Assembly (NCBI GenBank): GCA_030144725.1
Contig: JASKMD010000013.1
Coordinates: 5,377,588-5,441,587, forward strand
DNA: 64,000 nt
Source: Haematococcus lacustris
Lineage: Eukaryota; Chlorophyta; Chlorophyceae; Chlamydomonadales; Haematococcaceae
Direction: 5' to 3'
The notes under the pieces were generated by a model, which was given only the letters and a program-made list of their open reading frames with translations, ran no database searches and was not told where the DNA came from. Below, in pieces: positions 32,801-44,383 of the stretch. How positions within the stretch are numbered: position 1 is the first letter of the stretch; every line of letters begins with the position of its first letter. A program made the position numbers and the translations under genes.

Positions 32801-34253
32801 CCACCCGGGCCCCCTCATCCCCAGCTGTGCCACCCCCATCTGAGGTGCGCTGGAGGGGGGCGGCAGCAGCTGAGGGAGGGTGAGGGAGGGTGAGGGAGGG
32901 AGAGGGAGGGTGAGGGGGGGTGAGGGAGGGAGGGAGGGAGGGTGAGGGTGAGGGAGGGGGAGGTAGAGCTGGGGGGTCACCTGGTGACTGGGTAGGGGGC
33001 TGAGCAGGGTGTGGTGGGGGAGGTAGAGCAAGGGGGGGTGGAGGAGGTAGAGCAAGGGGGTCATCAGGTGGCTGGGAAGGGAGCTGGGCAGGGGGCTGAG
33101 GAGGAGGATGGAAAGGGGGAGGGGGGGGAGGTTGAGCAAGGGTGTCACCTGGTGATTGGGTATGGGGCTGGGCAGGGGGTGGAGGGGGAGATAAAGCAGG
33201 TGGGTCACCTGGTGGCTGGGCAGGGGGTGGTGGGGGGGGTTGAGCAGGGGGAGGTGGGGGAGGTTGAGCTGGGGGAGGCGGGGGAGGATGAACGGGGGGT
33301 CCACCAGGAGGCTGGGCTGGTGGCTGGGTAGGGGGTTGGGGAGGAGGATGGGCAGGGGGAGGCGGGGGAGGTTGAGCAGGGGGGTCACCTGGTGGCTGGG
33401 CAGGGGCCTGAGCAGGGGGGGGTCCTTGGTCGAGCAGAGGCTGTGTGTCCCCCCACAGCTGCAGGATCTGCAGCTTGCCCCAGCCAGTAGGAGTGGCATA
33501 CACCTCAGGCAGCAGGGCTAGCTTTGGGTCCCCTAGAGGGGGCACCACGACAGCCTCCACTATGGCCCCGTTACCCCCAGGCGACCCCCAGAAACTGCTT
33601 GTGCGGGAATGGGCACCCAGCCGCTCGCTAAGCACGACTGCTGTGTGCAGGTCCAGGGCCTCCGGCAAGCCCGCTGTTGGGGCCGGGCTGACCTTGTACC
33701 CCACTGCCTTGAGCACCCCCTCTACCAGACCCTCCCTAGACGCCAGGGGGTAGTGGTGGTGGAAGACCAGCTTGACTGCACCTGGGGGGGGGCCATGGTC
33801 CATGGGCTCCACGGGCACACGCACGTTCCGGCCAAAGAGAGGCATCTCCAACCACGGCTGGGAGATGAACTGGGAGTCCAAGGCCCTTCCCTCCATGCTG
33901 GCTGCATCATGCACGACCACCAAGCTGTAGAGGGGGTGGCCTGCAGTGTGGAGGGTGGAGAGGGAGGCAACAGCACTGCCATGCCGCTGTTTGTGAGCCA
34001 GCAGGGCTGTGCTGCAAGTCTCTGCGAGAGCCCAGGCATCTTCATAAGGGGCAGGCAGCAGGGGGTTAAGCTGTTGGAGCCGCAGCAGCTCCTTGCTGGC
34101 GACGCGCCCGATTGGCATGAGCCATGCCATGGGCCCGCCGACCAGGGGCTCAAAAAGGGGAGGGCATGGGTCCCGGGACAAGAGAGGGGCCCGGGACCAC
34201 GCAAAGTGCCGAAAGACAGGCACAAGCTGCTGCGATCTGCCGCTGGCCTCCAT
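29859..34253 (-). CDS. LINE ORF1 protein, uninterrupted, 1464 residues
   Basis: Starts at the first ATG ([11 protein letters not shown]); the frame is open 29+ codons further upstream without an ATG. Order: a conserved globular N-terminal region of about 290 residues ([35 protein letters not shown]) that I cannot assign; a Pro-rich tract of [10 protein letters not shown] type; four 47-residue repeats ([18 protein letters not shown]..., 32330-32880); a Ser/Gly linker; a Gln tract; about 65 Gly-Ala dipeptides; and a basic C-terminus with [18 protein letters not shown] and Arg-rich segments. LINE ORF1 proteins usually bind RNA; the basic tail fits, but no RRM or zinc knuckle is recognised. It is far longer than typical L1 ORF1 proteins. 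Confidence 0.85.
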   Translation of the reverse strand: MEASGRSQQLVPVFRHFAWSRAPLLSRDPCPPLFEPLVGGPMAWLMPIGRVASKELLRLQQLNPLLPAPYEDAWALAETCSTALLAHKQRHGSAVASLSTLHTAGHPLYSLVVVHDAASMEGRALDSQFISQPWLEMPLFGRNVRVPVEPMDHGPPPGAVKLVFHHHYPLASREGLVEGVLKAVGYKVSPAPTAGLPEALDLHTAVVLSERLGAHSRTSSFWGSPGGNGAIVEAVVVPPLGDPKLALLPEVYATPTGWGKLQILQLWGDTQPLLDQGPPPAQAPAQPPGDPPAQPPPPPPAHPPPQPPTQPPAQPPGGPPVHPPPPPPAQPPPPPPAQPPPPPPAQPPGDPPALSPPPPPAQPHTQSPGDTLAQPPPPPPFHPPPQPPAQLPSQPPDDPLALPPPPPLALPPPPHPAQPPTQSPGDPPALPPPPSPSPSLPPSLTPPHPPSPSLTLPHPPSAAAAPLQRTSDGGGTAGDEGARVAQGAQVAQQRQQHSPTSRDPDPASAAAVPLQRTSDGGGTAGDEGARVAQGAQGAQQQQTLHSPTSRGPHPASAAAAPLQRTSVGGGTAGDEGARVAQGAQVAQQRQQHSPTSRDPDPASAAAAPLQRTSDGGGTAGDEGARVAQGAQVAQQRQQHSPGVGAGAGKEAVAGAGDESGARGPGLKGLGIHPSAPPRGRPSRFDSSWGPATAELSEGTPWLGPSWAARVCSRGETAQPGEKEAQGLSPSRPAAPSTGQGPASRPFQLGGAAAPTRGRRSLLPRMDMTNSTGGKSGDVGGKALAVVFSAASRALRAGRSTLVPQPELLSALLPSPSASPASTQDEASRPDCGGAQSLDGRAFTASQPQAAATPHQRTSAGGGTEGARLVPVAQQQQQQQQQQRQQHRQQQQQQQQHQQQQRAGAGAGAGAGAGAGAGAGAGAGAGAGAGAGAGAGAGAGAGAGAGAGAGAGAGAGAGAGAGAGAGAGAGAGAGAGAGAGAGAGAGAGAGAGAGAGAGAGAGAGAGAGAGAGAGAGAGAGAGAGAGARAGAVPSPMVLDRPRLTRPVLSTLFPTPTTFQPSAQGAFVSRAHAPCSVPPRWVHLPHIPLPPQQLSAPLNPPWAAPPPLVIPPAVHPVPLEGSVATGSLAGIPPSASPRSPGHFGLLGKALLKGAVLASKGKLAARKLRDATARGLAAAGQWVGGEPSASSPSLDPMDAEAAAPTASCRTEVTGPGAVAHLPAQELGPSTGLGTRLGTVRVGPGELQGSQPPRWLDTAARAPPRPSPDDRRARREERQRLAQCRSRRGNTQPATQPARGGPSRRRYGIPSSGSSPEEWEARRAGHQQAGRQRATQLGHGSPHVRRYGLLSPSASLASSLGASCDSPVVESAGPREGRLRVPKRQQPEQAAQPGEEVDQLGPLPLRPPLAIYSREPRIRLRRPGAKLACIEATPAPIPGPPPLPGPPPLPSPPTLLYTRVARAGASQD
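31164..31552 (-). repeat. GGGGCT hexanucleotide expansion encoding poly(Gly-Ala), copy A
   Basis: About 65 units of GGGGCT (minus strand), with several GGGGGC variants at one end. Encodes (GA)n in ORF1. All three opposite-strand frames are open as (AP)n, (SP)n or (QP)n, which are shadows. Four-G runs every six bases favour G-quadruplex formation on the coding strand. Confidence 0.95.
31553..31640 (-). repeat. CAG-rich tract encoding polyglutamine, copy A
   Basis: CAG/CAA codons broken by CGG and CAC, encoding Gln runs with single Arg and His, adjoining the Gly-Ala tract. Confidence 0.9.
32330..32880 (-). repeat. 141-bp coding tandem repeat in ORF1, four units, copy A
   Basis: Each unit encodes about 47 residues: [20 protein letters not shown] followed by [20 protein letters not shown] and a short linker. 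Two alternating subtypes exist (QVAQQRQQ and QGAQQQQTL). The number varies between copies: more units in copy B, about four in D. Confidence 0.88.
32881..32960 (-). repeat. (TCCC)n-like microsatellite in ORF1, copy A
   Basis: Runs of 'gagggagggtgagggaggg' on the plus strand, coding Pro/Ser/Leu on the minus strand. Present at the same place in copies B, D and E with different lengths. Confidence 0.8.
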
Positions 34254-35137
34254 GACGCGATAAGCCGAAGCAACCTGGAGGGCCACAGGCGCAGGCAACA
34301 CGCGAGCTTGAGACGGGCACAAACTAAGGGTCAAGCGCACTGGTTGAGCACTTAACTCAGCCTTCCCCCATTGACCCGGGGGCTAGGCTTGGTTCTCAGG
34401 TACGCCGGCTCGCACTGAATTCAGTGGAGCAAACCCCGGCGGTGGGCCTCCGACCGTTGTCGTCTCCTTGGCAGTGGCGCGACAGGCGCCGGCAGAAGGC
34501 GAGGTACGCGGGGGGGAGGAGGAAGCGGGGGAGAAGGAGAAGAGGGTGGGGGAAGGGCAGCTGGGCGGAAGCTGCAGCGGTTGAGGCGGTTGCCTCAGGA
34601 AACCGATAGCGCTGTAGGCTCCCGCGAACTGCTGGCTGTGGATCGCACAAGAAGCGACAGCAGCTGCACACAGCGATAGCAGGAAAGGACCTGCGGCTGG
34701 AAGGGCTACTGGAGGCGGTTGGAGCGGTTACACCTGCGGCAGCTGCGAGGTAGCGGCGGCTGGGATGAGGCGCTCAGGTGGCGGCGCCTGAGAGAAACGG
34801 CTGCGGCTGGCGCAACCTGACAGACGTTATGAAGCGGAAAGCCGAAAAGAGCAAAAGCGCTGCTGGCGGCTGCTGGCGGCTGGTGGCGGCTGGTGGCGGC
34901 TGGCTGCGGCTGAGAGCAGACAGAGACGACCACACCACCTTAACGCAGCTCCTGCTCCTTGCTGTTTAGCTGCTCCGCAGGCTGAAACTCGCGACTTGCT
35001 GCCTTAGCAACAAAAACTGCGAAACAACGCTCCTCCGGCTGCTCCTGCTGCGAAAACGCTAGCTGTGCTAACGGGAGGCGCTAACTCGCGACCCACGCGA
35101 AACGGCAGGCTGCGAAAAGTGCGGGAGGCGAAAAGTG
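34254..35137 (-). other. LINE 5' UTR, copy A
   Basis: 884 bases without an ATG-initiated gene. Contains repeated GCCGCCAGCAGCC words (about 34860-34910) and a CT-rich block (about 34500-34560). The same leader occurs at 42556-43380 and 61293-62180. As in other LINEs it should hold the internal promoter, but no motif is identified. Confidence 0.75.
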
Positions 35138-37885
35138 TGGCAGCGTAGGAGGCCGCCCCAAGAGGGACCCCCAGGTGGCGCACGGGCACCCCCGCTCGGA
35201 CAGCTGGGATGACCACCTCCGGCTCCTGCTCCCCACCCTGCTCCTGCCCGCCCTGCTGCTGCCCTTGCCCGCCACCTTCCCCCAGCCCACCCCCTAGCCC
35301 CTGCTCGCCCACCTGCCCCTGCCCGCCCCCTTCCCCCCCGTCACCCCCCCTCCCTTCCCTCCCCGCCCCCTCGGGGCCCGAGCCCCCCTGGTTACCCAGC
35401 CCGGGCTCAGGCTGGGCACACGGTAGGGCTGAGCTCTTGCTCACGCTCAGCGCAGGGCCCCCAGCGGCGCGGAACAGGCCCAGGGCCTCCACAACCACCT
35501 TCCCGTCTCTGACCCGATCGAGCACCACGATGGTGAGGTCGTCCGCATACTCCTTGGAGGGGAGCGCGGGGGTCAGGGCGGCCCTGTGCATGGCCAGAGG
35601 GCTGGAGGGGATGGTGGGGGTGCTGATGCGGCCTGCCAGCTGGAGCGAGCTGAGGTAGCTGACCAGCGGCTGAAGCACGATGCACCAATAGAGCGGGGAG
35701 GCCCCGCTGCCCTGCAGCAGCCCCGACGCAAGGGGGAAGCTGTCGGTGAGGTGGCCGTTGACCAGCTCCTGGCTCGTGGCCCCCCGGTGCAGCAGCTGAG
35801 CCCAGCGCACATGCCCCTCCCGGCAGAACCCCATGGCCTCCATCGTGTCCTGGAGCAAGCCCCAGGACACGTTGTCATAGGCCCCCGCCAGGTCCAGCAA
35901 CAACAGCCAGGCTGGGCTGCCCCGCTGCTGCAGGTACTCCAGCAGGCCTAGGTGGAACTGCACGCTGTCGCTGATGTCCCTGCCTAGGATAAAGGCGGAC
36001 TGAGAGGGGGACACCAGCAGGTCCAAGGGCAGCTGCAGCCGGTCCTCCACTGCCCTAGCCACCAGGCGCACGTCGCAGTTGAGGAGCGTGATGGGGCGGT
36101 AGCCGGCCACCTGGTCCCTCGGCTTGCCAGCCTTGGGCACGAGGGTGATGATGCCTGTCAGGAACTCAGCCAGGGGGGCAGGGTGAGCGGTGTCTGCCAG
36201 GGCCTCTCGCAACATGGCCCGCAGCGGCCGCCCCAGCTCCACCCACAGCCGGTCATAGACCTCCATGGGCAGTCCATCTAGCCCCGGGGCCTTGCTGTGC
36301 GCGCAGCCCTGCAGAGCCCGGCCCAGCTCCTCCTCTGATAGCATAGGGATGCCATCGGGGCCCTCGGCAGCCCTGGCCTGGGTGGGGGTGAGGTGGGAGG
36401 TGAGGCTGCCCAGCAGCGTGGCGCGCGCAGCTGTGTCCACCGGCTTGGCTGCGTAGACACCGGTGGGCTCGGCAGCTGAGTAGTGCTGCTGGAAAGCCCT
36501 GCACGCTGCCTTCACCCCGGCCGGCGTGGTAAGGTCTGCTGGCTGACCTGGCTGGCCGGGGAGCTGGAGAGAGGAGATGAGGGTGGGGGTGTGCGCGGGC
36601 TGGTCGCGATGGTAGAAGTAGAAGGAAGAGCGGTCGCCGTAATACTGGTCGAGGACAGCGCTGGCCAGCAGGGATTGCTGGGCCCCCTGCTCCCTCGCCC
36701 CCACACCCGCCAGGGCTGCGGCCTCTCCCAGGTGCTGCGCCGCCTGCACCTCAGCCTCCCCCTCTCGCTCCACCCGCACCAGCTGCCGCACAAGGTGAGC
36801 CCTGGCCACTGCTGCCGCCTTCTCCCTGCGCTGCTGCAGGTCACGCTGCGCGCGGCGTTGGGCCCGCAGGAAGTGTTGGGCACGCATGGCCAGGCCCTGC
36901 TTGATGCGGGCCCACCTGGCCCTGTGCCCATCCCTAGGCAGCCCCAGCTGACTCGCAGCCTCGTGGTAAAGGGCCTCCGCCTGTAGGAAGTCCTTGAGGC
37001 AGTCCAGCAGATCGGGGTTGTCAAGGTGGGCGGGGTGCAGCTGCCAAGGAGCGGGGACGGTGAGAGGCAGGTCGGGGGGGCACACTGCCACTGACACGGG
37101 CCGGTGGTCGGTGGGCACTAGCAGCACCCCTTGGATGGCGCTGTCCATCTGCCACTGCACCAGCTCCTCCGAGACGTACCACCGGTCGAGGCGCGCACCC
37201 GTCTGCCAACGCTCGCTGAAGTGGGTGAGGTCTCTCTTGGAGGGGTGCAGATGGCGCCACGGGTCCACCAGACCCCGCTCACCCACCAGCTGCCGCAGCT
37301 GCTCCGCCCCCTGGCCCCGGCTGCCCACCCAGGCCTCCCCATGCTGCGAGCCCTGCGGGATGCCCTCTCTGTCCACGGGGGCTAAGATGCAGTTGAAGTC
37401 GCCCCCCATGAGGAGGAGGCGGCGGTCGGCGGCTGGCGGGAGGCAAGCGGGGAGGCACTCTGCGTAGAACGCTGGCCGCTCTGCCTGCTGCGCCGGGGCG
37501 TACACGCACACTAGGGACACCGGCCTGCCTGCGAGCTCCCCGTCTACGCGCAGCACCCGCCCCTGGGCCCCCTCTGCCTGCAACTGCACCTGGGTGCACC
37601 CCTGGAGGATGGTGGAGGGCTTGACCAACACCAGACAGCCTTGGGAGCTGCCGGTGCCAGGGGTGTAAAACCACTGGCCCCGCCAGGCAGGCTTGGCCCC
37701 CGAGTGCCCACTGCCACTGCCCACTGCCACACGCTCTCCGCCCTATGGCACTCTTGGAGGAACACCACTTGCGCCGGGCTGTCAGCGGCCCAGTCAAGCA
37801 GGGCCTGCAGTTTGTGCGGCTGGGCAAGGCCCTGCACGTCGAGGGTGACTGCCAAGAACCTGGCGGCCACACCTGGGCGCTGCAT
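35138..37885 (-). pseudogene. LINE ORF2 copy B: endonuclease and RT with YADD, one frameshift
   Basis: ATG at 37885. A 5-bp net insertion near 37705 (an extra 'gcccactgccact' phrase) shifts the frame; the remainder is open for 908 codons, running beyond the element to 35004. Counting that long frame: GGDFNCI at 109-115, TDHRPVSV at 207-214, SKAPGLDGLPMEVY at 479-492, RT motif A D613 in LLDLAGAYDNV, LLQGSGASPL at 671-680, catalytic YADD at 728-731, then a Gly/Gln-rich hinge and RHLGVPLG. This is the only RT catalytic core visible in the LINE family here. The last residues are antisense-free read-through into the 5' UTR of copy A. Confidence 0.9.
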
Positions 37886-37890
37886 GGCTA
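37883..37890 (-). promoter_or_regulatory. ORF1 stop / ORF2 start junction TAGCCATG, copy B
   Basis: Identical to the junction at 29854-29861 in copy A, despite frameshifts elsewhere in this copy. Confidence 0.7.
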
Positions 37891-39191
37891 GTCCTGGCTT
37901 GCCCCCGCGCGGGCTACGCGTGTGTAGAGGAGGGTGGGTGGGCTAGGAAGGGGAGGCGGACCGGGCAAAGGGGGTGGGCCGGGGATAGGGGCTGGAGTGG
38001 CCTCAATGCAGGCCAACTTGGCCCCCGGGCGGCGCAGGCGGATCCGAGGCTCACGGGAATAGATGGCCAGCGGGGGCCGCAGGGGCAGAGGACCGAGCTG
38101 CTCGACCTCCTCCCCAGGCTGAGCTGCCTGCTCGGGCTGCTGCCGCTTAGGCACCCTCAACCTCCCCTCCCGGGGCCCTGCTGACTCAACTACAGGGCTA
38201 TCACAGGAGGCCCCCAGCGAGCTGGCCAGGCTAGCAGAGGGGCTGAGCAACCCGTAGCGGCGCACGTGTGGGGACCCATGGCCAAGCTGCGCAGCACGCT
38301 GCCTGCCAGCTTGCTGGTGCCCTGCAGGCCGTGCCTCCCATTCCTCAGAGCTGGAACCGGAAGAGGGAATGCCATACCGGCGCCGGCTAGGCCCCCCTCT
38401 GGCTGGCTGGGTAGCTGGCTGCGTGTTGCCTCGCCTCGACCTACACTGAGCCACCCGCTGCCGCTCCTCCCGCCTAGCCCTCCTGTCATCCGGGGAGGGG
38501 CGCGGAGGTGCCCTCGCGGCGGTGTCAAGCCAGCGGGGAGGCTGACTACCCTGCAGCTCACCGGGCCCAACCCGCACCGTGCCGAGCCGGGTGCCCAGCC
38601 CGGTGGAGGGACCAAGCTCCTGGGCTGGGAGATGGGCAACTGCGCCAGACCCCGTGACCTCCGTGCGGCAAGAGGCGGTGGGGGCCGCTGCCTCGGCATC
38701 CATGGGGTCAAGGGAGGGAGAGCTGGCGGAAGGTTCCCCACCCACCCACTGCCCGGCTGCGGCTAGGCCCCTAGCTGTGGCATCTCTCAGCTTACGGGCA
38801 GCGAGCTTGCCCTTGGAGGCCAGCACCGCGCCCTTCAAGAGGGCCTTGCCCAGCAACCCCAAGTGCCCCGGGGAGCGCGGAGAGGCTGATAGGGGAAAAC
38901 CGGCAAGGGAGCCAGTGGCAACAGACCCCTCAAGAGGCACGGGATGGACAGCGGGAGGAATAACAAGGGGGGGAGGGGCGGCCCAAGGGGGGTTCAGGGG
39001 GGCAGAGAGCTGCTGGTGGGGAAGAGGGATGTGGGGGAGATGCACCCCTCGTGGTGGGACAGAGCAAGGCGCATACGCTCGGGACACAAAAGCCCCCCGG
39101 GCGCTGGGCTGGAAGGTGGTGGGCGTTGGAAAGAGGGTAGAGAGCACGGGTCGGGTAAGGCGTGGGCGATCCAAAACCATCGGAGAAGGCA

Positions 39192-39647
39192 CGGCCCCAG
39201 CCCCAGGTCCAGCCCCAGCCCCAGCCCCAGCCCCAGCCCCAGCCCCAGCCCCAGCCCCAGCCCCAGCCCCAGCCCCAGCCCCAGCCCCAGCCCCAGCCCC
39301 AGCCCCAGCCCCAGCCCCAGCCCCAGCCCCAGCCCCAGCCCCAGCCCCAGCCCCAGCCCCAGCCCCAGCCCCAGCCCCAGCCCCAGCCCCAGCCCCAGCC
39401 CCAGCCCCAGCCCCAGCCCCAGCCCCAGCCCCAGCCCCAGCCCCAGCCCCAGCCCCAGCCCCAGCCCCAGCCCCAGCCCCAGCCCCAGCCCCAGCCCCAG
39501 CCCCAGCCCCAGCCCCAGCCCCAGCCCCAGCCCCAGCCCCAGCCCCAGCCCCAGCCCCAGCCCCAGCCCCAGCTCCAGCCCCAGCCCCAGCCCCAGCCCC
39601 AGCCCCAGCCCCAGCCCCAGCCCCAGCCCCAGCCCCAGCCCCAGCCC
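39192..39647 (-). repeat. GGGGCT hexanucleotide expansion, copy B
   Basis: About 75 units, almost pure, with one GGAGCT variant near 39570. Codes (GA)n in ORF1. Confidence 0.95.
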
Positions 39648-39648
39648 G

Positions 39649-39701
<53 letters not shown>

Positions 39702-39745
39702 GGTGCTGTTGCCGCTGCTGCTGCTGCTGTTGCTGTTGCTGCTGC
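39649..39745 (-). repeat. CAG tract, copy B
   Basis: Longest pure CAG run of the three copies (about 14 units), followed by the same CGG- and CAC-interrupted pattern. Confidence 0.9.
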
Positions 39746-40439
39746 GCTACAGGCACCAACCTCGCCCCCTCTGTGCCAGCAGTGCCACCCCCAGCTGAGG
39801 TGCGCTGGTGAGGTGTGGCGGCAGCCGGGGGCTGACTAGCTGTGATAGCCCTGCCGTCCTACGACTGCGCCCCTCCGCAGTCGGGCCGAGAGGCCTCGTC
39901 TTGGGTAGAAGCGGGTGAGGCTGAGGGGGAGGGGAGGAGAGCTGATAGCAGCTCCGGCTGAGGGACAAGGGTGCTCCTACCGGCTCGGAGGGCCCTGCTA
40001 GCGGCGGAGAACACGACGGCTAGAGCCTTGCCCCCCACATCCCCCGACTTACCTCCGGTGGAGTTGGTCATGTCCATGCGGGGAAGAAGGGACCTCCTGC
40101 CTCGTGTAGGAGCTGCTGCACCGCCAAGCTGGAAAGGCCGACTCGCGGGCCCCTGACCAGTGGAGGGGGCGGCTGGGCTGCTCGGCGACAGACCCTGCGC
40201 CTCCTTCTCCCCCGGCTGCGCTGACTCACCCCTTGAGCACACCCGGGCAGCCCAGGACGGGCCCAGCCACGGAGTCCCCCCAGAAAACTCTGCTGTAGCT
40301 GGGCCCCAAGAGCTATCAAACCGGGAAGGCCTTCCACGGGGCGGAGCAGACGGGTGGATCCCGAGACCCTTGAGCCCTGGCCCTCTAGCCCCTGAGGCAT
40401 CCCCTGCCACCGCTACAGCCTCTTTCCCCGCCCCCGCTC

Positions 40440-41405
40440 CCAACCCAGGGCTGTGCTGCTGCTGCTGCTGCTGGGCCACCTGGGCGCCCTGCGCCACCCG
40501 GGCCCCCTCATCCCCAGCTGTGCCACCCCCATCTGAGGAGCGCTTGAGGGGGGCGACAGCAGCTGAGGCAGGGTTAGGGTCCCGGGAGGTAGGGCTGTGC
40601 TGCTGCCGCTGCTGGGCCACCTGGGCGCCCTGCGCCACCCGGGCCCCCTCATCCCCAGCCGTGCCACCCCCAACAGAGGTGTGCTGGAGGGGGGCGGCAG
40701 CAGCTGAGGCAGGGTGAGGGCCCCGGGAGTTAGGGCTATGCAGCATCTGCTGCTGCTGAGCACCCTGGGCGCCCTGCGCCACCCGGACCCCCTCATCCCC
40801 AGCTGTGCCACCCCCATCTGAGGTGCGCTGGAGGGGGGCGGCAGCAGCTGAGGCAGGGTCAGGGTCCCGGGAGGTAGGGCTGTGCTGCTGCCGCTGCTGG
40901 GCCACCTGGGCGCCCTGCGCCACCTGGGCCCCCCCATCCCCAGCCGTGCCACCCCCAACTGAGGTGCGCTGGAGGGGAGCGGCAGCAGCTGAGGCAAGGT
41001 GAGGGCCCCGGGAGGTAGGGCTATGCAGCGTCTGCTGCTGCTGAGCACCCTGGGCGCCCTGCGACACCCGGGCCCCCTCATCCCCAGCCGTGCCACCCCC
41101 AACAGAGGTGCGCTGGAGGGGGGCGGCAGCAGCTGAGGCAGGGTGAGGGCCCCGGGAGGTAGGGCTATGCAGCATCTGCTGCTGCTGAGCACCCTGGGCG
41201 CCCTGCGCCACCCGGACCCCCTCATCCCCAGCTGTGCCACCCCCATCTGAGGTGCGCTTGAGGGGGGCGGCAGCAGCTGAGGCAGGGTCAGGGTCCCGGG
41301 AGGTAGGGCTGTGCTGCTGCCGCTGCTGGGCCACCCGGGCCCCCTCATCCCCAGCTGTGCCACCCCCATCTGAGGTGCGCTGGAGGGGGGCGGCAGCAGC
41401 TGAGG
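40440..41405 (-). repeat. 141-bp coding tandem repeats in ORF1, copy B (about seven units)
   Basis: Same two subtypes as in copy A, alternating; one unit has an internal deletion near 41335. Confidence 0.85.
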
Positions 41406-42555
41406 GAGGGTGAGGGAGGGTGAGGGAGGGTGAGTAAGGGTGAGGGAGGGTGAGGGAGGGAGGCAGGGAGGGTGAGGGTGAGGGAGGGGGAGGTAGAGCT
41501 GGGGGGTCACCTGGTGACTGGGTAGGGGGCTGAGCTGGGTGTGGTGGGGGAGGTTGAGCAAGGGGGGGTGGAGGAGGTAGAGCGGGGGAGGATGAACGGG
41601 GGGTTATCAGGTGGCTGGGAAGGGAGCTGGGCAGGGGGCTGAGGAGGAGGATGGAAAGGGGGAGGGGGGGGAGGTTGAGCAGGGGGGTCACCTGGTGGCT
41701 GGGCAGGGGCCTGAGCAGGGGGGGGTCCTTGGTCGAGAAGAGGCTGGGTGTCCCCCCACAGCTGCAGGATCTGCAGCTTGCCCCAGCCAGTAGGAGTGGC
41801 ATACACCTCAGGCAGCAGGGCTAGCTTTGGGTCCCCTAGAGGGGGCACCACGACAGCCTCCACTATGGCCCCGTTACCCCCAGGCGACCCCCGGAAACTG
41901 CTGGTGCGGGAGTGGGCACCCAGCCGCTCGCTGAGCACGACTGCTGTGTGCAGGTCCAGGGCCTCCGGCAAGCCCGCTGTTGGGGCCGGGCTGACCTTGT
42001 ACCCCACTGCCTTGAGCACCCCCTCTACCAGACCCTCCCTAGACGCCAGGGGGTAGTGGTGGTGGAAGACCAGCTTGACTGCACCTGGGGGGGGGCCATG
42101 GTCCATGGGCTCCACGGGCACACGCACGTTCCGGCCAAAGAGAGGCATCTCCAACCACGGCTGGGAGATGAACTGGGAGTCCAAGGCCCTTCCCTCCATG
42201 CTGGCTGCATCATGCACGACCACCAAGCTGTAGAGGGGGTGGCCTGCAGTGTGGAGGGTGGAGAGGGAGGCAACAGCACTGCCATGCCGCTGTTTGTGAG
42301 CCAGCGGGCTGTGCTGCAAGTCTCTGCGAGAGCCCAGGCATCTTCATAAGGGGCAGGCAGCAGGGGGTTAAGCTGTTGGAGCCGCAGCAGCTCCTTGCTG
42401 GCGACGCGCCCGATTGGCATGAGCCATGCCATGGGCCCGCCGACCAGGGGCTCAAAAAGGGGAGGGCATGGGTCCCGGGACAAGAGAGGGGCCCGGGACC
42501 ACGCAGAGTGCCGAAAGACAGGCACAAGCTGCTGCGATCTGCAGCTGGCCTCCAT

Positions 42556-43380
42556 GACGCGATAAGCCGAAGCAACCTGGAGGGCCACAGGCGCAGGCAA
42601 CACGCGAGCTTGAGACGGGCACAAGCAAAGGGTCAAGCGCACTGGTTGAGCACTTAACTCAGCCTTCCCCCATTGACCCGGGGGCTAGGCTTGGTTCTCA
42701 GGTACGCCGGCTCGCACTGAATTCAGTGGAGCAAACCCCGGCGGTGGGCCTCCGACCGTTGTCGTCTCCTTGGCAGTGACGCGACAGGCGCCGGCAGAAG
42801 GCGAGGCACGCGGGGGGGAGGAGGAAGGGGGGGAGAAGGAGAAGAGGGTGGGGGAAGGGCAGCTGGGCGGAAGCTGCAGCGGTTGAGGCGGTTGCCTCAG
42901 GAAACCGACAGCGCTGTAGGCTCCCGCGAACTGCTGGCTGTGGGTCGCACAAGAAGCGACAGCAGCTGCACACAGCGATAGCAGGAAAGGACCTGCGGCT
43001 GGAAAGGCTGCTGAAGGCGGTTGGAGCGGTTACACCTGCGGCAGCTGCGAGGTAGCGGCGGCTGGGATGAGGCGCTCAGGTGGCGGCGCCAGAGAAAAAC
43101 GGCTGCGGCTGGCGCAACCTCACAGATGTAACGAAGCGGAAAGCCGAAAATAGCAAAAGCGCTGCTGGCGGCCGTTGGCGGCTGCTGGCGGCTGCTGGCG
43201 GCTGCTGGCGGCTGGCTGCGGCTGAGAGCAGACAGACAGAGACGACCACACCACCTTAACGCAGCTCCTGCTCCTTGCTGTTTAGCTGCTCCGCAGGCTG
43301 AAACTCGCGACTTGCTGCCTTAGCAACAAAAACTGCGAAACAACGCTCCTCCGGCTGCTCCTGTTGCGAAAACGCTAGCT
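42556..43380 (-). other. LINE 5' UTR, copy B
   Basis: Matches copy A's leader with several substitutions. Truncated at 43380, where plus-strand LINE RT sequence begins. Confidence 0.75.
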
Positions 43381-43383
43381 TTA

Positions 43384-43883
43384 CATGGAGGTCTATGACC
43401 GGCTGTGGGTGCAGCTGGGGCGGCCGCTGCATTCCATGTTGCAAGATGCCCTAGCAGACACCGCTCACCCTGCCCCCCTGGCAGAGTTCCTGACAGGCAT
43501 CATCACCCTCGTGCCCGAGGCTGGCAAGCCGAGGGACCAGGTGGCCGGCTACCGCCCCATCACGCTCCTCAACTGCGACGTGCGCCTGGTGGCCAGGGCA
43601 GTGGAGGACCGGCTGCAGCTGCCCTTGGACCTGCTGGTGTCCCCCCCTCAATCAGCCTTCATCCTTGGCAGGGACATCAGCGGCAGCGTGCAGTTCCACC
43701 TGGGCCTGCTGGAGCACCTGTAGCAGCGGGGCAGCCCAGCCTGGCTGTTGTTGCTGGACCTAGCGGGGGCCTATGACAACGTGTCCTGGGGCTTGCTCCA
43801 GGACACAATGGAGGCCATGGGGTTCTGCCGGGAGGGGCATGTGCGCTGGGCTCGCCTGCTGCACCGGGGGGCCACGAGCCAGG
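43384..43883 (+). pseudogene. LINE RT fragment in inverted unit
   Basis: From MEVYDRLWVQLGRPLHSM through GYRPITLLNCDVRL, QSAFILGRDIS, TAG at 43721-43723, LLDLAGAYDNVSW, to RGATSQ. Its 5' part is missing; it starts at the edge of copy B. Confidence 0.88.
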
Positions 43884-44383
43884 TCAGGTCCCCTGCCAAC
43901 CGCCCTGGCTCCTCCTTGCTCCCGCCCCTTTTTGTCTATGGAGGAGCATTACAAGAGAGTGAGAGTGACTAAAGAAAAGAAGAAAAGGGAAGACTACATC
44001 AAACAAGGTTTCCCCATACACGATCCCCAAGCACCCCATCCAAACACCCCATCCAAACCCCGTCCACACACCCCAAGGAAAGGTTTACACACCCCAAGCA
44101 AAAGTCCACACAACCCAAGCAACCCCCTACCTAGGACAACGTCAAGACACTCCCCCACACCAACGCCCTCCACCCTAGCTCTACACACCTCCTCAGACCC
44201 TCCCCACAAAACTACCCACACGAGCCTAAGCCCCGCCCCTCGACCTGAAACTTAGAAACCCTACCCCCAACACTCACCCCAAGACCATCTGAGCCCCGGG
44301 TCCCCTGACATCCAGTCAACCGCCCGAAGCCTAGCCCACCCCACCCACGGAACGCACTAAGCCCCCACCAGCAACCCTGCAGC
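43884..44383 (-). other. LINE 3' UTR (reverse) and junction filler
   Basis: Reverse complement of the UTR in the main array. The first 60 bases next to the RT are the same filler seen in all units (caaggaggagccagggcgg in reverse), which resembles part of the C-terminal Gly/Arg region. Confidence 0.7.

Larger units (their letters stand above)
29001..35137 (-). mobile_element. LINE copy A (L1-like, two ORFs), 3' part in gap
   Basis: Reads from the 5' end near 35137 (start CACTTTTCGCCTC, shared with copy E at 61293) through a long 5' UTR, ORF1 (34253-29859) and the endonuclease part of ORF2 (29856 to the gap). Both visible reading frames are undamaged. Its 5' end is joined to ORF2 of copy B, so a full-length 5' end sits inside another LINE. 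Confidence 0.88.
37888..42555 (-). pseudogene. LINE ORF1 copy B, frameshifted
   Basis: Same architecture as copy A. Damage: a 1-bp deletion near 42305 (gagccagcgggc versus gagccagcagggc), a shortened Pro-rich tract with frame change around 41580-41700, and TAG at 39859-39861 where copy A has Leu. The Gly-Ala tract is longer (about 75 units) and there are more 47-residue repeats. Confidence 0.88.
35138..43380 (-). mobile_element. LINE copy B, near full length but mutated
   Basis: Minus strand, 5' UTR from 43380 (about the first 70 bases missing compared with copy A), ORF1 and ORF2 through the RT. It ends at 35138 where the 5' end of copy A begins. The ORF2 C-terminal part and 3' UTR are missing from the visible continuation. 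Confidence 0.88.
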
